Assembly: GCA_021798635.1 (NCBI GenBank)
Contig: JAJZGH010000089.1
Location: forward strand, 1 to 17,189
Direction: 5' to 3'
DNA from: Planctomycetota bacterium
GTDB taxonomy: Bacteria > Planctomycetota > Phycisphaerae > WQYP01
DNA length: 17,189 nucleotides
The notes below the pieces were generated by a model. That model was not told where the DNA came from and did not search any database. It saw nothing but the letters and a program-made list of their open reading frames with translations. Positions 15,052 to 17,189 of the stretch are shown here, piece after piece. The first letter of the stretch is position 1. Every line of letters starts with the position of its first letter. A program made the translations under genes and the position numbers.

Positions 15052-15327
15052 CAAGCACCTGTTGTAAAAATCGCGCCAGGAATGTACCGCCACTCCGGAT
15101 CGCATTTCCAAACCGGGCGAACGGCCAATCGCTGTTCCGCACCCAGTTGGTGTTTACGCAATTTTACGCCAAAATTCTGGTGCGTCCATAAAAGTGATCG
15201 AGTGTTCTGCCACTGCAGTAAACAAGGATACGTCATCAGAACGCGTGGCAAGAGGGCGTTGCGGATTGAGGGGGATTCAGTCTTAAATTTCGGCACGCTG
15301 TAGGCGGCCTAAATAGGCCGTAAAAAA
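15052..15327. other. Intergenic stretch, no supported gene
   Basis: A leftward 81-codon frame (GTG 15296 to a stop overlapping the folA ATG as TGATG) is open here, but its product has no recognisable motif and no convincing ribosome-binding site. A small hairpin, CGGCCT-AAAT-AGGCCG (15305-15320), lies near the right end without a T-run on either side. The folA promoter is probably in this stretch, but I cannot point to clear elements. Confidence 0.4.
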
Positions 15328-15328
15328 G

Positions 15329-15514
15329 ACCGCAGATTACGGGGATTACGCGGATCAACGCTGGTTTTCTGTGTTCCGGGACCTCGACATGCCCCGCTGA
15401 CAACGCAGTTTTGACGCCTGTCATGCCAATCAGAACCACTTTTTTCCGCCGCCAATACCGCAACGATCCCAAACCAATCGTCCCCGCATCCGCGTTATCC
15501 GCGTAATCTGCGGT
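15329..15514. repeat. Inverted pair of GATTACGCG-type repeats, MITE-like
   Basis: The 27-bp block at 15329-15355 and the reverse complement of 15488-15514 agree at 25 of 27 bases. Each block is itself built of ~9-bp units (GATTACGGG, GATTACGCG, GATCAACGC on the left). The 132 bp between the arms carry no gene. The arrangement suits a small non-autonomous mobile element or a dispersed intergenic repeat. No target-site duplication is obvious. Confidence 0.6.
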
Positions 15515-15575
15515 TCTCTCCCGTATTGTTCAATCTGCAAAGCAAGGGCATTGCGGAAACGAATTGCCGGTGTAC

Positions 15576-15603
15576 TTGACAGTCCAGTCTCACGGTATAG
15601 CAT
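15576..15603 (+). promoter_or_regulatory. Promoter of the GNAT gene
   Basis: A perfect -35, TTGACA (15576-15581), a 16-bp spacer and TAGCAT (15598-15603, four of six consensus bases) predict a start near 15610 and a leader of about 68 nt before the ATG at 15678. Confidence 0.55.
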
Positions 15604-15677
15604 TTTCCTCAGGCACGGAAAATAAGGTTAGCTACTTTTACGCCGAATAAAATGTCCAAACGCGGGAAAATATCATT

Positions 15678-16097
15678 ATGACCGTCAAGAGAATCAGGAC
15701 CAACCGGCAGATCCAAGCGTGCTTCTCCGTCATCCGGCAATTGCGACCGCACGTGACGGAGGCAGATTTCGTCGCGCGCGTTCGGCGACAGGAGGAAACT
15801 GGATTCCGCATGATAGCGGTATTCGATAGGCGGATCGTCTGCGCTGTGGCGGGGTATCGCGTCTCAGAATGCCTGTCACGAGGGCGCAATCTTTACGTGG
15901 ACGATCTGGTTACCGACGAACACCGGAGATCGCAAGGTGTCGGAAAGCTGCTGTTGGATTGGCTGATCGCTGAGGCGCGCCGACAGAAATGCAAACACCT
16001 GGCTCTGGATTCCGGCGTGCAGCGGTTTGGGGCGCATCGCTTTTATCTGCGGCACGGTATGAACATTACCGCCCATCATTTCGCAATGGATTTGTGA
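15678..16097 (+). CDS. GNAT family N-acetyltransferase
   Basis: A 139-aa single-domain acetyltransferase. Motif A is clear: YVDDLVTDEHRRSQGVGKLLLDWL (73-96), with the acetyl-CoA pyrophosphate loop RRSQGVGK (83-90). Motif B follows in HLALDSGVQRFGAHRFYLRHGM, with the tyrosine (Y123) usual before the C-terminal strand. The acceptor is unknown. The same layout is shared by small-molecule and ribosomal-protein acetylases. The ribosome-binding site is modest (GGGAAAA well upstream). The gene is preceded by its own promoter. Confidence 0.9.
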   Translation: MTVKRIRTNRQIQACFSVIRQLRPHVTEADFVARVRRQEETGFRMIAVFDRRIVCAVAGYRVSECLSRGRNLYVDDLVTDEHRRSQGVGKLLLDWLIAEARRQKCKHLALDSGVQRFGAHRFYLRHGMNITAHHFAMDL

Positions 16098-16104
16098 TTT
16101 CAGG

Positions 16105-16133
16105 TTTCCCGCAACGGCGAGCTTTCATATAAT
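16105..16133 (+). promoter_or_regulatory. Putative promoter of the C-x4-C-x-C protein gene
   Basis: A perfect TATAAT (16128-16133) stands 17 bp after a weak -35, TTTCCC (16105-16110), in the 60-bp gap after the GNAT stop. The leader would be short, about 18 nt, and contains the GGAG ribosome-binding site. Confidence 0.45.
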
Positions 16134-16157
16134 CGTCCTGGCTTTTGGAGTGCGGCA

Positions 16158-16697
16158 ATGTCGATGGTGATGTTTACCGTTTTGTACCCGGAACTTGGTG
16201 CCGCGGAGACACGATGTATTATCTTGCAATCCGGCGGCCGTTGGCACCGGCGTGAGGGGAAGGAGGAAGAATTTGCGTTATTCGAATTATATTGCGCCGA
16301 GCCGAGCTGCGACTGCCGACGCGCAATGTTCAACGTGGTATCCAAGCGATTGGGTCGGCATGTCGCGACCATCAGCCACGCATTTGATCCCCCCGGAGAA
16401 AAATCCGCAGTTTCGGAACAGACATTTCTTGATCCACTGAATCGGCAGTCTGATTTATCTGAAGACCTGCTGGCTATTTTTACGCAGCGGGTCCTGATGG
16501 ATTCCGACTATTGCAAGCGACTGGAGCGGCATTACGCCATGTTTAAGGACGTTGTGAATAACTGGCATCATCCCCTGCACGAAAAAATTCGCCCCTATTT
16601 TGACGAATTAGAGTACGAACCACGAAGGAAAATTTCGGATATTCCCTCATGGCACGTCCGAAATCGTATAAGGAAAAACCGCCGCAATCGCAAGTAA
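16158..16697 (+). CDS. Uncharacterised protein with a CxxxxCDC motif
   Basis: I do not recognise a named family. The 179-aa product is soluble, with no signal peptide. Its most striking feature is FELYCAEPSCDCRRAMFNVVS: C46, C51 and C53 with nearby acidic and basic residues could bind a metal. A helical region follows (YCKRLERHYAMFKDVV, 118-133). The C-terminus is very basic (RNRIRKNRRNRK), which could bind nucleic acid. ATG 16158 has GGAG 8 nt upstream and a TATAAT promoter in front. It converges on acetyl-CoA synthetase with a 40-bp gap. The motif spacing and codon use look like a real, conserved gene, but this was not tested. Confidence 0.7.
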   Translation: MSMVMFTVLYPELGAAETRCIILQSGGRWHRREGKEEEFALFELYCAEPSCDCRRAMFNVVSKRLGRHVATISHAFDPPGEKSAVSEQTFLDPLNRQSDLSEDLLAIFTQRVLMDSDYCKRLERHYAMFKDVVNNWHHPLHEKIRPYFDELEYEPRRKISDIPSWHVRNRIRKNRRNRK

Positions 16698-16737
16698 TAA
16701 CCAGGACAATGTTTGTGATCGTATCCCGGCCCCCGCC

Positions 16738-17189
16738 TCACTCCTGATCTTCGCGCAACTTGGCCAAAACGGAATAGTCTTCCAGCGTGCTGGTGTCCCC
16801 GACGGCCTGTTTCCCGGCGGCGATGTCACGCAGCAGGCGCCGCATGATCTTGCCCGAGCGGGTTTTGGGCAGCATTTCCGTGAATCGCACTTCATCCGGG
16901 CGCGCGATGGCACCGATTTCCTTGGTCACCCAGGCTTTTAATTCCTGTTTCAGCGCGTCATCGGTGGCAATTCCCGCCTTGACAGTTACAAACGCGCACA
17001 GGGCCTGCCCTTTAAGCTCATCGGGTCGGCCAACCACGGCAGCTTCCGCAACTTTGCTGTGGGCCACAATCGCGCTTTCAACTTCCATAGTGCCCAAGCG
17101 ATGGCCCGCAACGTTGACCACATCATCAACGCGGCCCATGACCCAGAAGTACCCGTCTTTGTCCCGCCGCGCTCCGTCACCTGTGAAAT
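16738..17189 (-). CDS. acsA: Acetyl-CoA synthetase, C-terminal part (gene continues past the right edge)
   Basis: AMP-forming ligase of acetate, ATP and CoA. The last ~150 residues are present and the frame stays open to the window edge, so the start lies beyond it. [23 protein letters not shown] is the A8 hinge region, and [19 protein letters not shown] is the A10 motif with the catalytic lysine (in SGK) that protein acetyltransferases modify in other bacteria. The final residues [14 protein letters not shown] are typical of Acs. The GNAT gene 640 bp away could in principle be an Acs acetyltransferase, but single-domain GNATs are too varied to say. Confidence 0.93.
   Translation of the reverse strand, partial: FTGDGARRDKDGYFWVMGRVDDVVNVAGHRLGTMEVESAIVAHSKVAEAAVVGRPDELKGQALCAFVTVKAGIATDDALKQELKAWVTKEIGAIARPDEVRFTEMLPKTRSGKIMRRLLRDIAAGKQAVGDTSTLEDYSVLAKLREDQE

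Noticed and set aside
15051..15296. Leftward 81-codon frame ending in TGATG over the folA start
   Set aside because: The stop-start overlap looks like translational coupling, but the frame starts at GTG without a good ribosome-binding site and the product has no recognisable motif. More likely it is chance open frame over the folA leader.
15305..15320. CGGCCT-AAAT-AGGCCG hairpin as a terminator
   Set aside because: The stem is followed by A residues on the plus strand and by a mixed sequence on the minus strand, so there is no U-tract for termination in either direction.

Overview
The window looks like chromosomal DNA of an environmental bacterium. My best guess is a planctomycete close to Phycisphaerae. 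That is inferred from the gene mix: a CvpA-like protein with a very long C-terminal extension, GspE/PilB- and PilT-type ATPases, a GT87 mannosyltransferase-like protein, a GH113-like hydrolase and MEP-pathway ispE. No rRNA or ribosomal protein gene is present to settle it. I see no tRNA, rRNA, CRISPR array or complete insertion sequence. There are 14 complete protein genes, one gene cut by the right edge, and one candidate small RNA.

Layout. Positions 1-438 hold no convincing gene, only a 25-bp-period direct repeat that may be a transposon end. From 7876 down to 439 all genes read leftward: citrate synthase, a BshB1-like deacetylase, PilT, a membrane-anchored GspE/PilB-like protein whose nucleotide-binding motifs are all degenerate, a CvpA-like membrane protein, and a Mn-type superoxide dismutase with its own good promoter. 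Gaps of about 45-150 bp suggest that the first five could be cotranscribed. Positions 7877-8623 lack an obvious protein gene but are the richest non-coding part. They contain triple direct repeats in front of citrate synthase, a rho-independent terminator, and a sigma-54 (-24/-12) promoter matching the consensus, so together they define a leftward transcript of about 230 nt. A separate hairpin lies before the next gene. From 8624 rightward come a GT87 protein, a GprA/YghZ-type aldo-keto reductase and ispE. Converging on ispE are folA, an AAA ATPase and a GH113-like hydrolase, reading leftward from 15051 to 12087. Positions 15052-15677 contain a pair of inverted GATTACGCG-type repeats and a promoter for a GNAT acetyltransferase. 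That gene is followed by an uncharacterised protein with a C-x4-C-x-C motif and by the 3' end of acetyl-CoA synthetase, which enters from the right.

How the parts fit. PilT and the degenerate PilB-like protein point to type IV pilus or type II secretion machinery, but no pilin, PilC or PilQ is nearby. Citrate synthase and acetyl-CoA synthetase handle acetyl-CoA. IspE and FolA are housekeeping. The most interesting points are (1) the sigma-54-driven short transcript carrying two identical CCTCCTCC (anti-Shine-Dalgarno-like) tracts, and (2) the apparent pseudo-ATPase paired with an intact PilT. Both are read from sequence motifs only and need comparative and experimental testing.
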